A stretch of 64,000 nucleotides of DNA from SIG78 sp045587205 (GCA_045587205.1 JAZNBV010000060.1:1-64000), one strand, 5' to 3'; positions 43,343 to 53,018 are shown, numbered from the stretch's first letter. Notes: generated by a model from the sequence alone, not told the origin. Made by a program: numbers and translations.

Positions 43343-43990
43343 TCAGCATATATTCTCAAGTTCGGCTATGGAATCAATTTCAATATCGGCATTTTCCGGC
43401 TCTTTGCTCCCCAGTCCGTAACGGCAGAACACACTGCGAATACCGGCGGCGCGCGCCGCACCCAGATCGGTGTAATTATCGCCGACCATTACGCATTCTT
43501 CTATCGGGAGATTCAATTGGCGGGCAACTTCATACAATAACTCCGGCGCCGGCTTGAGGGGAATTTTTCCGTCATCGCCGACCACACAGTCTATATATTC
43601 AAGTATTCCCAGCTGCAGGAGTATATTCTGTGCATCACCCCTGGTCTTGTTGGTTGCCACCGCGCAGAGTACGCCTTTGGCCTGCAGTGCGGCAAGCGTT
43701 TCTGTCACGCCGGGATAAAGCACTGTTGCATCGGTCTGATGCTGTGCATAGTATTTTCCGTAGATATCCAGAGCTTTCTGCAGCTCTTCTCCGCTTATTT
43801 CAATACCGTCGTAAATAAATGAATTTTTCAAAAGTTCTTTTATGCCGCAGCCGATCATTTTCTGCACATCAGTGCGCTGCACTGTTTTGCAGCCGAACTG
43901 CTTACGCATATAGTTAACGGCATTGGTCAGATCGTCCAGCGAATCGATCAGAGTACCGTCAAGGTCGAAAATAAAACAGCTTATTTTCAT
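43343..43990 (-). CDS. gph: Phosphoglycolate phosphatase-like HAD hydrolase
   Basis: A 215-residue HAD phosphatase. FIFDLDGTLIDSLDDLTNAV (motif I and cap start), CAVATNK (motif II), PLKPAPE (motif III Lys) and MVGDNYTDLGAARAAG (motif IV) match Gph/PGP enzymes. The start overlaps the tsaD stop as ATGA. Phosphoglycolate from DNA repair is the family's usual substrate; other small phosphates are possible. Confidence 0.88.
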   Translation of the reverse strand: MKISCFIFDLDGTLIDSLDDLTNAVNYMRKQFGCKTVQRTDVQKMIGCGIKELLKNSFIYDGIEISGEELQKALDIYGKYYAQHQTDATVLYPGVTETLAALQAKGVLCAVATNKTRGDAQNILLQLGILEYIDCVVGDDGKIPLKPAPELLYEVARQLNLPIEECVMVGDNYTDLGAARAAGIRSVFCRYGLGSKEPENADIEIDSIAELENIC

Positions 43991-45096
43991 TTTGCGCACC
44001 CTCTCTGCAGTGCAGCAAATCTTACAGCCGTGATCTCCGGCAGCCGCGCAAAAGCATCAAAGCCCACGCCGTCGCCCCTGCCGTTATCGGCAATGTAGTG
44101 GTAATATCCGAGCCCGCCGATCATTGCGGCATTATCAGTGCAGTATGCCGGAGCCGCCAGAAGCAGCTTGACATTCTTCGGACATTCTGAACTCAAACGC
44201 TCACGCAGTACCGCGTTGCACGCCACCCCGCCGGCAGCGATGACAGTTTTGACATTGAAATCCTTTGCCGCCTTCATCGTTTTGCGCACCAGTACATCGA
44301 CCACTGCTTCCTGAAATGACGCAGCAAGGTCACTCAAAAGCTGCGGTTCAATGGCGGAATCTTCCGGCAGATCAAGTTTTTCAAGCGTGTAAAGCAAAGC
44401 GGTTTTTATACCGCTGAAGCTGAAATTATACTTGTTTTCTTCGCTCAACGCCTTGCCTGCAGCTCCGGTCAGCGGACGCGGGAAGTTGAAACGGTTTTTA
44501 TCGCCATTGACCGCTGTTTTCTGCATAACCGGCCCGCCCGGATAGCCGAGTTTGAGCAATTTGGCAGCTTTGTCCAGCGCTTCACCGGCAGCATCATCAA
44601 TAGTAAATCCCAGGTGCCGCGCGTGGCCGTCGGCGTGCAGCAGCAGCAAACTGGTGTGACCGCCGGATACCACCAGCGCCAGCATCGGATAGGCGTTTTC
44701 ATCATCGATCACCGGATGAGCAGAACTGCCGAGGAACGCTCCGTAGATATGCCCGGCAAAATGGTTCACCCCGTAAAGCGGCTTATGATGTTTGAGCGCC
44801 AGACCTTTGGCAAAGTTCACCCCCACCAGCAGTGCGGGGATCAAGCCGGGCCCCTGCGTTACAGCTATACCGTCAATATCACTCAAGCTGACATTTGCCG
44901 TGGCAAGTGCTTCATCCAGCACCCGCGGAAATGCACTCAAGTGTTCACGCGCCGCCAGTTCCGGCACCACGCCGCCGTGCGCCGCGTGCCGCGCTATCTG
45001 CGATGCCACCGCACTGGAAAGCACTTCCACGCCGTCGCGCACCACCGCGCAGGCGCTTTCATCGCAGGAGCTTTCTATACCCAGTATTAAAGTCAT
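43987..45096 (-). CDS. tsaD: tRNA threonylcarbamoyladenosine transferase TsaD
   Basis: A 369-residue member of the Kae1/TsaD family that transfers threonylcarbamoyl to A37 of ANN-decoding tRNAs. TLILGIESSCDESACAVV, VPELAAREHL, TQGPGLIPALLVG, VNHFAGHIYGA (metal His-x4-His) and VVSGGHTSLL are diagnostic. The ATG at 45096 gives the standard N-terminus; an in-frame TTG three codons upstream is less likely. First gene of an operon with gph and the Sel1 protein. Confidence 0.96.
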   Translation of the reverse strand: MTLILGIESSCDESACAVVRDGVEVLSSAVASQIARHAAHGGVVPELAAREHLSAFPRVLDEALATANVSLSDIDGIAVTQGPGLIPALLVGVNFAKGLALKHHKPLYGVNHFAGHIYGAFLGSSAHPVIDDENAYPMLALVVSGGHTSLLLLHADGHARHLGFTIDDAAGEALDKAAKLLKLGYPGGPVMQKTAVNGDKNRFNFPRPLTGAAGKALSEENKYNFSFSGIKTALLYTLEKLDLPEDSAIEPQLLSDLAASFQEAVVDVLVRKTMKAAKDFNVKTVIAAGGVACNAVLRERLSSECPKNVKLLLAAPAYCTDNAAMIGGLGYYHYIADNGRGDGVGFDAFARLPEITAVRFAALQRGCAK

Positions 45097-45263
45097 ATTT
45101 TTCAAATCCCGAATAAAATATCTTTTTACATTGTCAACAGCAACAATATATCATATTTTAAAAGAAAAACAATATTTTATTTGCATTTGCGGCTTGATTT
45201 TCCTGATAATGTGTTGTAACTTTACAGCAAACAGTTTTTTTCAACGGATAATTTGCCGGATTT

Positions 45264-45788
45264 ATGCAACCTGATTCCAAGATTACATTTGCCTTCCGCT
45301 TTAAACTTCTGCTCCTGGCAGCGTTTTCGCTGGCCCTGGGGCTGGGGTTGGTGTTTTATTCTTTTACGGTATTCGGCTATATGATTTTTCTGTTGCCGTG
45401 GGTGCTGACTGCAGCGGGCATACTGCTCTGGCTGGCCGGAGTGCTTGACAAACGGCGCCGCAACTACCGCAAGATAATATCCGGCAGCATTATTTTCTGC
45501 AGCGGGATCGTGCTTTTCCGCTGGCCGGAGTGGCGCGATGCAGCTCTGTGGTATATTTTTGCGGGGTATCTGATTATTTCGGCGCGGCACACATTCCAGC
45601 CGGTGCTGATGCGCGGCGTGGAAAAGCAGCCGTTTATCCGGGCAATCGGAGCACTGACCGTATGGGGCTTTGCCGGATTGATGCTTTTTATGCCGCGTTC
45701 GGGACTTTCGGACGCCCTGACTCTGCTGGGGATATTCACTGCCGCCTGGGGGGCATTTCAACTATTGCTGCCGCCCGTGCGGGAGTAA
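45264..45788 (+). CDS. Small multipass membrane protein (DUF308/HdeD-like)
   Basis: A 174-residue protein with about six short hydrophobic helices in three hairpins separated by basic loops (DKRRRNYRK), the pattern of the HdeD/DUF308 family. Assignment rests on topology and spacing, not on a strict motif. Function unknown; HdeD is linked to acid stress in enterics. Confidence 0.65.
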   Translation: MQPDSKITFAFRFKLLLLAAFSLALGLGLVFYSFTVFGYMIFLLPWVLTAAGILLWLAGVLDKRRRNYRKIISGSIIFCSGIVLFRWPEWRDAALWYIFAGYLIISARHTFQPVLMRGVEKQPFIRAIGALTVWGFAGLMLFMPRSGLSDALTLLGIFTAAWGAFQLLLPPVRE

Positions 45789-45792
45789 TTTC

Positions 45793-46671
45793 TTAAAATT
45801 TATCCGCCAGCGGAAAAAAGAGATTCTGCTCTTTTATGGTCAAAAATTTCTGCATAGCACATTCTCCGTGCCAGCATTCCGGAAGATCCGCGGGGGCGTT
45901 GCTTGCTGTAAAACCATTTTTCTGCAGCAATTTATATGCAGGATCACTGTCGGATATAAAAGCCTTGTCCACCCCCTCAAGCAAAACCGGATATTCATCC
46001 GGATCCCCGCATATTTCTGAAAGCACTCCGCCAGTCAGCAGTGCATAGCTGTTTCCAGCTACGCGCCATTGGTTGTAATCCCAGGTAAAATACCAGTGCC
46101 ACGAGTGAAAAAATTCTTCGTTTTCCCGGCGTATAACCCGTCCGGCAGGTTTATCGGCATTATTGTACAACTCTTTGATCAGAGCCTTTTCGCAGGGAGT
46201 GAGAACTGCTGAATTTTTCCACTCGCCTCCGGCTGCCGGAACATCGCGTTTAAGCAGTGAACACGCCGGGTTCATCACCCGTTGAAATCCGGATTTTTCG
46301 TACACCCTTCCGGCAGCGGTGTAAAGCAGCATCAGGTCAAAGCCGTTTTCCGCCGCCCAGGCACTTGCGTTTTTGCAGAGTCTGTCAGCAATGCCCTGTT
46401 TGCGTGCTTCCGGAGCAACGCCGACGGAAGCTACTCCGGCAACTTTCCAGCAGCCGCCATTGCCGTCGGATATATCAAACGGCATTATTCCAACGTGACC
46501 GAGTGCATTACCTCCGGCATCAAATGCCATAAAAGATTCTTCGATAAAGGGAAAGCGCGTACCGAACCGGCTCTCAAAAAAGTGCCATTCTTCAAAACAG
46601 CGTTTCAAAAGTTCCACGGCTTTTTTCTGTGACGCAGCATCGCGCCCGACATAACGGTAATCAACGCTCAT
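45793..46671 (-). CDS. GNAT-family acetyltransferase
   Basis: A 292-residue protein. VASVGVAPEARKQGIADRLC (about 80-100) is the acetyl-CoA binding motif A (R/Q-x-x-G-x-A variant), and RVYEKSGFQRV is motif B. A second domain (about 150-280) has weak resemblance to the Eis/SCP2-like C-terminal part. It overlaps the end of nagA by 11 nt, so it is the third gene of an amino-sugar operon and may acetylate an amino sugar or amine. Confidence 0.8.
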   Translation of the reverse strand: MSVDYRYVGRDAASQKKAVELLKRCFEEWHFFESRFGTRFPFIEESFMAFDAGGNALGHVGIMPFDISDGNGGCWKVAGVASVGVAPEARKQGIADRLCKNASAWAAENGFDLMLLYTAAGRVYEKSGFQRVMNPACSLLKRDVPAAGGEWKNSAVLTPCEKALIKELYNNADKPAGRVIRRENEEFFHSWHWYFTWDYNQWRVAGNSYALLTGGVLSEICGDPDEYPVLLEGVDKAFISDSDPAYKLLQKNGFTASNAPADLPECWHGECAMQKFLTIKEQNLFFPLADKF

Positions 46672-47806
46672 AGGCCATTACTCCATCGACAAAAGTCTGT
46701 ATCACCTGCTGTTTGTCTGCCGAAAGCACCGCTATATCTGCCGCCAGACCGGGCTGCAATGAGCCGGTCTTATCTGCTATATCCAGATACCTTGCGGCAT
46801 TGTATGATGTCATTTTCATTGCATCAATCACACTGAAACCATCGCGTTCAACAAGATTGTAAAATGCCCGGTTCATTGTCAGGCACGACCCTACAATAAT
46901 ATCCGGATCGTCAGTCAACCGGCAGCAATCGCCGTTTTTGAGTGTAAACGAGCGCCCGGCATCAGTCATAGGATAAGCTCCATCGGGCAGTCCGGTACCG
47001 CACATACTGTCGGTAATTGCCAGTATGCGGTCAACTCCGGCGGCGCGGATCGCCAGTTTCAGCAGAGTCGGCGGAACGTGTATGCCGTCAGAAATAAGTT
47101 CTATATACAAATTGTCGTTGACCAGCACCTCATCTGCCAATGATACACTCATAACGCCGTTGACCACCGGTCTGCCGTCAAAAGTATCAAACAGGTGGCA
47201 GACCGCCTTGCCGCCATTTTCCACAAATCCGGCAACTTTTTCCGGTTTCAGCCCGGTGTGTCCGGCTGAAACCCGTACATTGTTCCGGCTCAAAAGACGC
47301 GTTGCCTGCATAGCGTTTTCCAGTTCCGGAGAAAGCGTCATTATTTTGAGCGTACCGTCTGCGGCATCAAGCAGTTCCCCGATTTCGTGCAGATCGATAT
47401 TGCGGACCAAATTCCCGTTCATCCCGCCTTTATGAGCATACTCTATAAAAGGCCCTTCCAGATGCGAACCGGCAAATTTTGCATTGCCCGGCACAGGATT
47501 TTTAATAATGTCGCGTACCCGCTCAACAAACTTCTTCATCGTTTCCGGCTCATCAGCAGCCAATGCCGGACAAAGAGTGGTAAGTCCGCTCTGCGGCGCC
47601 TTTTCCGCCATCAGATGCACCAGTTCCAGAGTGGCATCGCCCTGATAAATTCCGTGCAGATGCACATCTATAAACCCGGGCAGTATCCATTGGGCATCAT
47701 TGCGTAACGCTCCGGTTATGTTTACAGATGATATATGCTCTTTTCCGATTTCCAGAAAACCGTAACCGGCTTTATCAGTCCGGACAATATTACCCTGCAG
47801 TATCAT
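46661..47806 (-). CDS. nagA: N-acetylglucosamine-6-phosphate deacetylase (copy 2)
   Basis: A 381-residue amidohydrolase. PGFIDVHLHG, GSHLEGPFIEYAHKGGM, HLFDTFDGRP and AITDSMCGTGLPDG carry the metal and catalytic residues. The start has a GGAGGTGATC site and overlaps the MFS stop as ATGA. The transporter upstream and acetyltransferase downstream suggest uptake and processing of an N-acetylated sugar. Sequence differs strongly from the copy at 29011-30156, so the two probably serve different substrates or routes. Confidence 0.87.
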   Translation of the reverse strand: MILQGNIVRTDKAGYGFLEIGKEHISSVNITGALRNDAQWILPGFIDVHLHGIYQGDATLELVHLMAEKAPQSGLTTLCPALAADEPETMKKFVERVRDIIKNPVPGNAKFAGSHLEGPFIEYAHKGGMNGNLVRNIDLHEIGELLDAADGTLKIMTLSPELENAMQATRLLSRNNVRVSAGHTGLKPEKVAGFVENGGKAVCHLFDTFDGRPVVNGVMSVSLADEVLVNDNLYIELISDGIHVPPTLLKLAIRAAGVDRILAITDSMCGTGLPDGAYPMTDAGRSFTLKNGDCCRLTDDPDIIVGSCLTMNRAFYNLVERDGFSVIDAMKMTSYNAARYLDIADKTGSLQPGLAADIAVLSADKQQVIQTFVDGVMAYER

Positions 47807-49062
47807 AAAAGATCACCTCCGTTTTTTCCGGCATTGGCGCGGTAGTAGGGTTGATTGAGTATTTTCTTAAGCATAAATTGCATTACCGGCACAAGCAGCA
47901 GCGTCAGGATGGCTCCGGAGTAAAAAACTCCGCGCGTACCGAATATGTAAATAAACCACCCTGCCACCAGCGAAGATGCCATATTCCCGATCCCCGAAAA
48001 GGTACTCGTCCAGCCGAAAACCTGTCCGCGTTTGCGTTTGGGCGTTATGTTGGAAAGCACCTTCTGATAGATCGGCCCCAGCCCGCCGCCGGTAACTGCC
48101 ATAAATGTACGCGCCGCACCGAATGTGAAAACACTTTCCGCACCCGCCTGGATAAAGAGCGTTATTGCCGCAGTCAGCAGCGCCGGCAGCACCAGTTTTT
48201 CAGGCGGAAACCGGTCGGCAAGGTAGCCGAACAGCGCCCCGGAAATCATTGCACCCGCCGAAACAAACGCGCTGATGATCCCCGTCCAGTATGCCGCAGT
48301 TTCAGTACCGGTAATATTTTCCACCAGCATTGCAATGTATGATCCTTCAAAAGTACGCACAAAACCGTTGATCATAAACAGAAGCAGCGCCAGCATCACC
48401 GCTGTGGTGAAAACCGGCATCAGCGGTATGCCGGGACGCAGCCGGCCGGGACGATAGTTTCTCTGCCGGACAACCGGTTTGTAATCCTCTTTGGCAAACA
48501 GTACCGCGATACCCCCGATAAAATACAATATACCGCAGAGCCAGAACGCGCTGATAAATCCCCAGTAATGCACCACCAGACCGCCAACTACATTTCCGAG
48601 CATCATACCGCTGAAGTAAGCGGTACTGAATATACCCAACGCCAGACCGAGTTTATTTTCGGGCGTATTTTTTACGATCAGAGTCTGCGCCGCCGAAGTC
48701 GTACCCGCGCAAACTGCCGTAAGAAAGCGCAGCGCTATCAACAGCCAGACACTGTGCACATAACCCATCAACGGAAAAATGAACGCCGTTCCGAAAGTTC
48801 CGCGCAAAAGCATTATCTTGACTCCGTAGCGGTCGGAAAGCGTTCCCCACACCGGGTTGGATACAGCGTAAGCAAGCGTACTGAAAAACGCAAACAGCGA
48901 TACATACATACCGCATTCGCCATCGTCAGTTATACCCAGATTGATCTTGAAAAACAATGGAATAAAGGGCATCGCCGCGGCAAAACCGGTTATCACAACC
49001 AATTGCGAAAACCACATCATCGCCAGATTAAGTTTCCAATGTCCGGTGCCGGATTCACTCAT
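47803..49062 (-). CDS. MFS transporter, probable sugar or amino-sugar carrier
   Basis: A 419-residue carrier with twelve predicted membrane segments. GTLSDRYGVKIMLLRG between helices 2 and 3 is the MFS motif A, and GYLADRFPPEKLVL repeats it between helices 8 and 9. It heads an operon with nagA and a GNAT gene, so GlcNAc or a related sugar is the likely cargo (inference from context). AGGAACTG precedes the ATG. Confidence 0.85.
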   Translation of the reverse strand: MSESGTGHWKLNLAMMWFSQLVVITGFAAAMPFIPLFFKINLGITDDGECGMYVSLFAFFSTLAYAVSNPVWGTLSDRYGVKIMLLRGTFGTAFIFPLMGYVHSVWLLIALRFLTAVCAGTTSAAQTLIVKNTPENKLGLALGIFSTAYFSGMMLGNVVGGLVVHYWGFISAFWLCGILYFIGGIAVLFAKEDYKPVVRQRNYRPGRLRPGIPLMPVFTTAVMLALLLFMINGFVRTFEGSYIAMLVENITGTETAAYWTGIISAFVSAGAMISGALFGYLADRFPPEKLVLPALLTAAITLFIQAGAESVFTFGAARTFMAVTGGGLGPIYQKVLSNITPKRKRGQVFGWTSTFSGIGNMASSLVAGWFIYIFGTRGVFYSGAILTLLLVPVMQFMLKKILNQPYYRANAGKNGGDLL

Positions 49063-49171
49063 AAAATCAGTTCCTGAAATCGATCTTAAAAAACAGCGTG
49101 CTTTAAAGTAGCATTTTTATCGGCAAATACAACACCTTTTTCTTTTTTTTGCACAAAAACATCCTGACCGT

Positions 49172-49199
49172 TTGATATTGCCGGGGGCTGATGTATATT
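49172..49199 (+). promoter_or_regulatory. Sigma70-type promoter
   Basis: TTGATA and TATATT separated by 16 nt. It covers an upstream in-frame ATG (49191), which shows that translation of the SGNH gene starts at 49239. Confidence 0.6.
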
Positions 49200-49238
49200 A
49201 TTGAACAGAATTTCAACTTTTTTTATGGAGACAGTTTT

Positions 49239-49943
49239 ATGAATACCAACCCGCCTGAAATACTCCGGGAACTTATTAAAAACAACGATTGTGTACGCAT
49301 TGCCGCGCTGGGTTCATCCAACACCCAGCGGCGCGTTATGGGTATGCACTGGTTTGACTATATTGAACTGGCGTGCAAATTCCATTTCGGCAAAGGCAGC
49401 GTGCTCTGCTGCAATATGGGTGTCGGCGGCGAAAAAGCCGGCGATCTTCTGAACCGGTTTGACCGCGACTGCGGCAGATTTGAGCCGCATCTGGCGATTA
49501 TAACCTGCGGTGGAAATGATTCATTTCCCGATCACAATGTCTCCGCGCAGGAGTTTTACGACAATATGCATACATTGTACGACAACTTTTCGGCACTGGG
49601 TACTACCGTATTTTTCCAGACTTACTACGCCTGCGACCTTGAACGCCTTGCCCCCGCTTACGCAGAAAAGCTCGTGGAATTTATGCAGATAATCCGCAAT
49701 GTGGCAAAGGACTGCAATACCTTTGTCCAGGATAACTTTGTTCGATGGGCGCCGCTTTATGAAAATGATAAAGAGCTCTACCGCTCATTGATGATCGATA
49801 ATCTGCACGTCAATGAACACGGCAATGCTGTGATCGGACTCGACTGGCTGGATACCTTCCAGCTCGAAGCACCCGATATGATGAAAAAAGCCTGCATTGC
49901 CGCCGGTTTTGCCAGGAAAACTTTGGATCTGTGGGCAAAATAA
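49239..49943 (+). CDS. SGNH/GDSL-family hydrolase
   Basis: A 234-residue cytoplasmic esterase-type protein. VRIAALGSSNTQRRV is block I with Ser (GSSN instead of GDS), GVGGEKAGDLL is block II (Gly), ITCGGNDSF is block III (Asn), and MIDNLHVNEHG is block V with catalytic Asp and His. GGAGA lies 9 nt before the ATG. No signal peptide. Probable deacylation of a carbohydrate or small ester; the iron-dependent dehydrogenase and another SGNH gene follow. Confidence 0.85.
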   Translation: MNTNPPEILRELIKNNDCVRIAALGSSNTQRRVMGMHWFDYIELACKFHFGKGSVLCCNMGVGGEKAGDLLNRFDRDCGRFEPHLAIITCGGNDSFPDHNVSAQEFYDNMHTLYDNFSALGTTVFFQTYYACDLERLAPAYAEKLVEFMQIIRNVAKDCNTFVQDNFVRWAPLYENDKELYRSLMIDNLHVNEHGNAVIGLDWLDTFQLEAPDMMKKACIAAGFARKTLDLWAK

Positions 49944-50012
49944 GCAAACATTGCAAAAGCCGCAGCCGCGCAAATCTGTGCATCATTTTTTGCTCTGATT
50001 TGTCTGTTTATA

Positions 50013-50041
50013 TTGGCAAAAATCATTTTTTATGATATATT
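50013..50041 (+). promoter_or_regulatory. Sigma70-type promoter of the Fe-ADH gene
   Basis: TTGGCA and TATATT separated by 17 nt, 44 nt upstream of the GTG start. Confidence 0.7.
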
Positions 50042-50085
50042 CCTTTCATACATCGATAAAAAAATAACTAATAGAGAGGTGTACT

Positions 50086-51291
50086 GTGTTCAAAAACAAT
50101 ATCGACATTCATCAGGTAGCTGAATTCCGTCTCAAAACCCATATCTATTTCGGTTGCGGAGCCATTCACAAGATCAACGACATTGCCGACCAGCTGGTTG
50201 CGCGCAACATCAAAAACATTCTGGTTGTTTCCGGCCGCGGCGCCTACAAAGCCACCGGCGCGTGGGATGTGATCGTGCCAGCCCTGGAGTCGCGCGGAAT
50301 AGCCTACACACTTTTTGACCGCGTCACCCCCAACCCCACCACCACGCAGATCGATGAAGCCGTGGCTATGAATCCTGCTGCCGGTGCGGTGCTTGCCATT
50401 GGCGGCGGCAGCCCTATTGATGCCGGAAAAAGTGCGGCGATCCTGCTGCAGAATCCCGGAAAAACCGCCGCGGAGCTCTATGAATTCAAATTTATCCCCA
50501 ACGGAGCCGTTCCGGTCATTGCTGTGAACCTGACTCACGGAACCGGCACTGAAGCTGACCGTTTTGCAGTGGCGACCATTCTGGAAAAAGAGTATAAGCC
50601 CGCCATTGCCTACGATTGCATTTACCCGACGTGGTCTATCGACGACCCGGCATTGATGACCGGTCTTTCGCGCGAACAGACCCGTTTTGTCAGCATTGAC
50701 GCGGTAAATCACTGCGTTGAAGCCGCCACCAGCAAGGTTGCAAGTGCGCTTTCTGTTTCGCTGGCGCGCGAAGTCATTGCACTGGTTGCAAAGTATCTGC
50801 CGCTGGCGGAAAAAGATCCCGCCGACCTGGCAGCGCGTTACTATCTGCTGTATGCCTCAATGCTTGCCGGAGTCTGTTTTGACAACGGTCTGCTGCACTT
50901 TACCCACGCGCTCGAACACCCCTTGAGCGGTATCAAACCTGATCTTACTCACGGTTTGGGTCTTGCCATACTGCTGCCGGCAGTGATCAAAGAGATCTAC
51001 GCCGTAAAAGCCGGCGTGCTGGCTGATATCCTTGCGCCCATTGCCCCCGGTCTGACCGGCAGTGCCGATGAAGCATTGCAGGCGGCGCAAGCCGTGGAAA
51101 AATGGCTTGCCGGTGCCGGTGTGCCGCAGAAACTTGCTGATGAAGGTTTTGCAGAATCGGATCTTGATCACCTCGTGGAACTGGCATTTACCACGCCGTC
51201 GCTGGATGGATTGCTTTCGCTGGCGCCCACCAATGGCGACCGCGCGGCAGTGCGCCGGATCTACGCGGATTCGCTGCAAAAGCTCAATTAA
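50086..51291 (+). CDS. Iron-containing alcohol dehydrogenase
   Basis: A 401-residue group III alcohol dehydrogenase. FGCGAIHKINDIAD begins the family fold, VLAIGGGSPIDAGKSAA is the nucleotide-binding signature, THGTGTEAD follows, and the metal ligands lie in SIDAVNHCVEA and HFTHALEHPLSG..LTHGLGLA. It oxidises or reduces an alcohol/aldehyde or a sugar derivative using NAD(P). The GTG start is preceded by AGAGGTG. Flanked by two SGNH hydrolases, so it may handle an alcohol freed by de-esterification (inference). Confidence 0.9.
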   Translation: MFKNNIDIHQVAEFRLKTHIYFGCGAIHKINDIADQLVARNIKNILVVSGRGAYKATGAWDVIVPALESRGIAYTLFDRVTPNPTTTQIDEAVAMNPAAGAVLAIGGGSPIDAGKSAAILLQNPGKTAAELYEFKFIPNGAVPVIAVNLTHGTGTEADRFAVATILEKEYKPAIAYDCIYPTWSIDDPALMTGLSREQTRFVSIDAVNHCVEAATSKVASALSVSLAREVIALVAKYLPLAEKDPADLAARYYLLYASMLAGVCFDNGLLHFTHALEHPLSGIKPDLTHGLGLAILLPAVIKEIYAVKAGVLADILAPIAPGLTGSADEALQAAQAVEKWLAGAGVPQKLADEGFAESDLDHLVELAFTTPSLDGLLSLAPTNGDRAAVRRIYADSLQKLN

Positions 51292-51314
51292 CGGTTTGCC
51301 GTCAGGGTTTTTAT

Positions 51315-52238
51315 ATGCAGAAAATCGACTGGCACAACTGTTTTGAGTTTTTCACCGGAGCCGTTGCCCCCAATGTCCGTATGAGTGAAAAACTGCTGGC
51401 GTTCTACCACGACCATCCGGCTATGAATATCCGGTCGCGCTGCTCCGCCGGGATAACTTTTGCTATGGAAACTGATGCAGAAGAACTGGCTCTGGAGTTC
51501 GTTTTCGGAGAAAGCGCCCGCACAATATACACCTGCGATCTCTCTGTAAACGGCAGAATCATCCCGCTGGATTGCCGGGAACCGCAGAAAACGGTGCTGG
51601 GTTCCGGAGTAAAAAATGTGATCATATATCTGCCGAATATGGTGGTGATAAATGATTTTACGCTGGCAATCAGCGATGGTGCCTTTTACCGGGCACTGCC
51701 GCACCGACAGAAAAAGCTGCTGCTCTGCGGCGATTCGATAATGCAGGGTATGACCTGCAGTACGCCGTCGCGCGCGCTGGGGGCTCTGGCGGCGGATGCG
51801 CTGGATCTTGAGCTTTTCAACACCTCCGTCGGCGGAGCAATAATGCGTTCACAGGCGGTTGCCGAAACGCTCATTTACGGCGGCAGCAATGATATTATTG
51901 CAGTCGGCTTCGGCATAAATGATGCCGCTCGCCGGACGCCTCCGGAAGATTTCCGCAAAGAAACCGCCCGGGTTATGGAGCTGCTCAACGATTTTTCCGG
52001 CAAAGCGCTGGTGGCAACTCCGTTGCCGGCTTTCCACGCGGCAGAGGAGTACCGCGAACTCTACAGCAGTATCATCCGCGAATGTGCAGAAAAATATCCG
52101 CAGATAAAACTGCTTGAAGGCACGGACTTTTACCCCCGGCGGGAAGAACTTTTTGCCGACGGGCTGCACCCCAATGATGAAGGTATGAAGATCTACGCGG
52201 AAAATCTGGTCAGAGCCATACGCCCTGAACTGGGCTGA
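51315..52238 (+). CDS. SGNH hydrolase with N-terminal beta-sandwich domain
   Basis: A 307-residue protein. About 1-125 is strand-rich (FEFFTGAVAPNVRMS, DFTLAISDGAFYRAL), like the jelly-roll domain of CE2-type acetylxylan esterases. From about 130 the SGNH fold gives LLLCGDSIMQG (Ser), NTSVGGA (Gly), GFGINDAAR (Asn) and DGLHPNDEGM (Asp, His). No signal peptide is visible, so it likely deacylates imported oligosaccharides. 23 nt after the Fe-ADH stop. Confidence 0.85.
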   Translation: MQKIDWHNCFEFFTGAVAPNVRMSEKLLAFYHDHPAMNIRSRCSAGITFAMETDAEELALEFVFGESARTIYTCDLSVNGRIIPLDCREPQKTVLGSGVKNVIIYLPNMVVINDFTLAISDGAFYRALPHRQKKLLLCGDSIMQGMTCSTPSRALGALAADALDLELFNTSVGGAIMRSQAVAETLIYGGSNDIIAVGFGINDAARRTPPEDFRKETARVMELLNDFSGKALVATPLPAFHAAEEYRELYSSIIRECAEKYPQIKLLEGTDFYPRREELFADGLHPNDEGMKIYAENLVRAIRPELG

Positions 52239-52282
52239 ACAGTTTTCCGCGTCCGTAAATATGCACTGTCACAGCAGACTTT

Positions 52283-52903
52283 TCAGCGTATAAAGCTGGT
52301 GGTCTGCTGTTTTTCTTTTTTCGGAAGCGGCAGTTTGGCAATGGCATTACTTTTGAGCAGATGAGCCATATTGCGTGCCAGAGTACGCATTGTCTGCAAG
52401 CCTTCCAGATCCTGTTCAACTTCGCTGACGGTCGATCCGTGCGTAGAGTTCCAGTACTGGCTGGAAACCACCGGCATCTGCATAATGGTAAAATATTTGT
52501 TCAGGCGGTCGAACGCGGCACTGGCACCGCCGCGGCGGCAGTTCACCACACACGCCGCCGGCTTGTGCCTGAAATATTTGGCTGCCGAAAAACATACCCG
52601 GTCAAGAATGGCGCACAGCGATCCCGCCGGACCGGCATAATAGACGGGCGAACCGATAATAACGGCATCACACTCTGCCATCTTGCTGACAAGATCAGTA
52701 TAGAGTTTGTCTTTGAACACGCAACCGTCCATACCGTCAAGGCGGCATTGAAAGCAAGCTGTGCAGCCTTGTACGGCGCGGCTGCCGATCCAGAAAATTT
52801 CGCTCTTGACGGATTCTTTTGCCAGAGTTGCGGCGATTTCTTCCAGAGCGCGGTTGACACAGCCGTTGCTGTGGGGACTGCCGTTGACCAGTAAAACTTT
52901 CAT
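52283..52903 (-). CDS. Flavodoxin-fold NAD(P)H-dependent oxidoreductase
   Basis: A 206-residue FMN protein. VLLVNGSPHSNGCVNRALE binds FMN phosphate, GCTACFQCR carries paired Cys typical of the iron-sulfur flavoprotein/FMN-reductase group, and IIGSPVYYAGP is the isoalloxazine loop. The first possible ATG (52912) lies inside the AAGGAGATG ribosome site, so the start at 52903 is preferred. Likely electron transfer to a small acceptor. Confidence 0.85.
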   Translation of the reverse strand: MKVLLVNGSPHSNGCVNRALEEIAATLAKESVKSEIFWIGSRAVQGCTACFQCRLDGMDGCVFKDKLYTDLVSKMAECDAVIIGSPVYYAGPAGSLCAILDRVCFSAAKYFRHKPAACVVNCRRGGASAAFDRLNKYFTIMQMPVVSSQYWNSTHGSTVSEVEQDLEGLQTMRTLARNMAHLLKSNAIAKLPLPKKEKQQTTSFIR

Positions 52904-53018
52904 ATAACACATCTCCTTTATGGTTGAATTTTTTCCATAATATACACCAAATTATCCACCTTATATCTTAAAATACTGTTTTTAGGGCAAAAATGTTGCA
53001 AAAACAGTGATTGAACAT

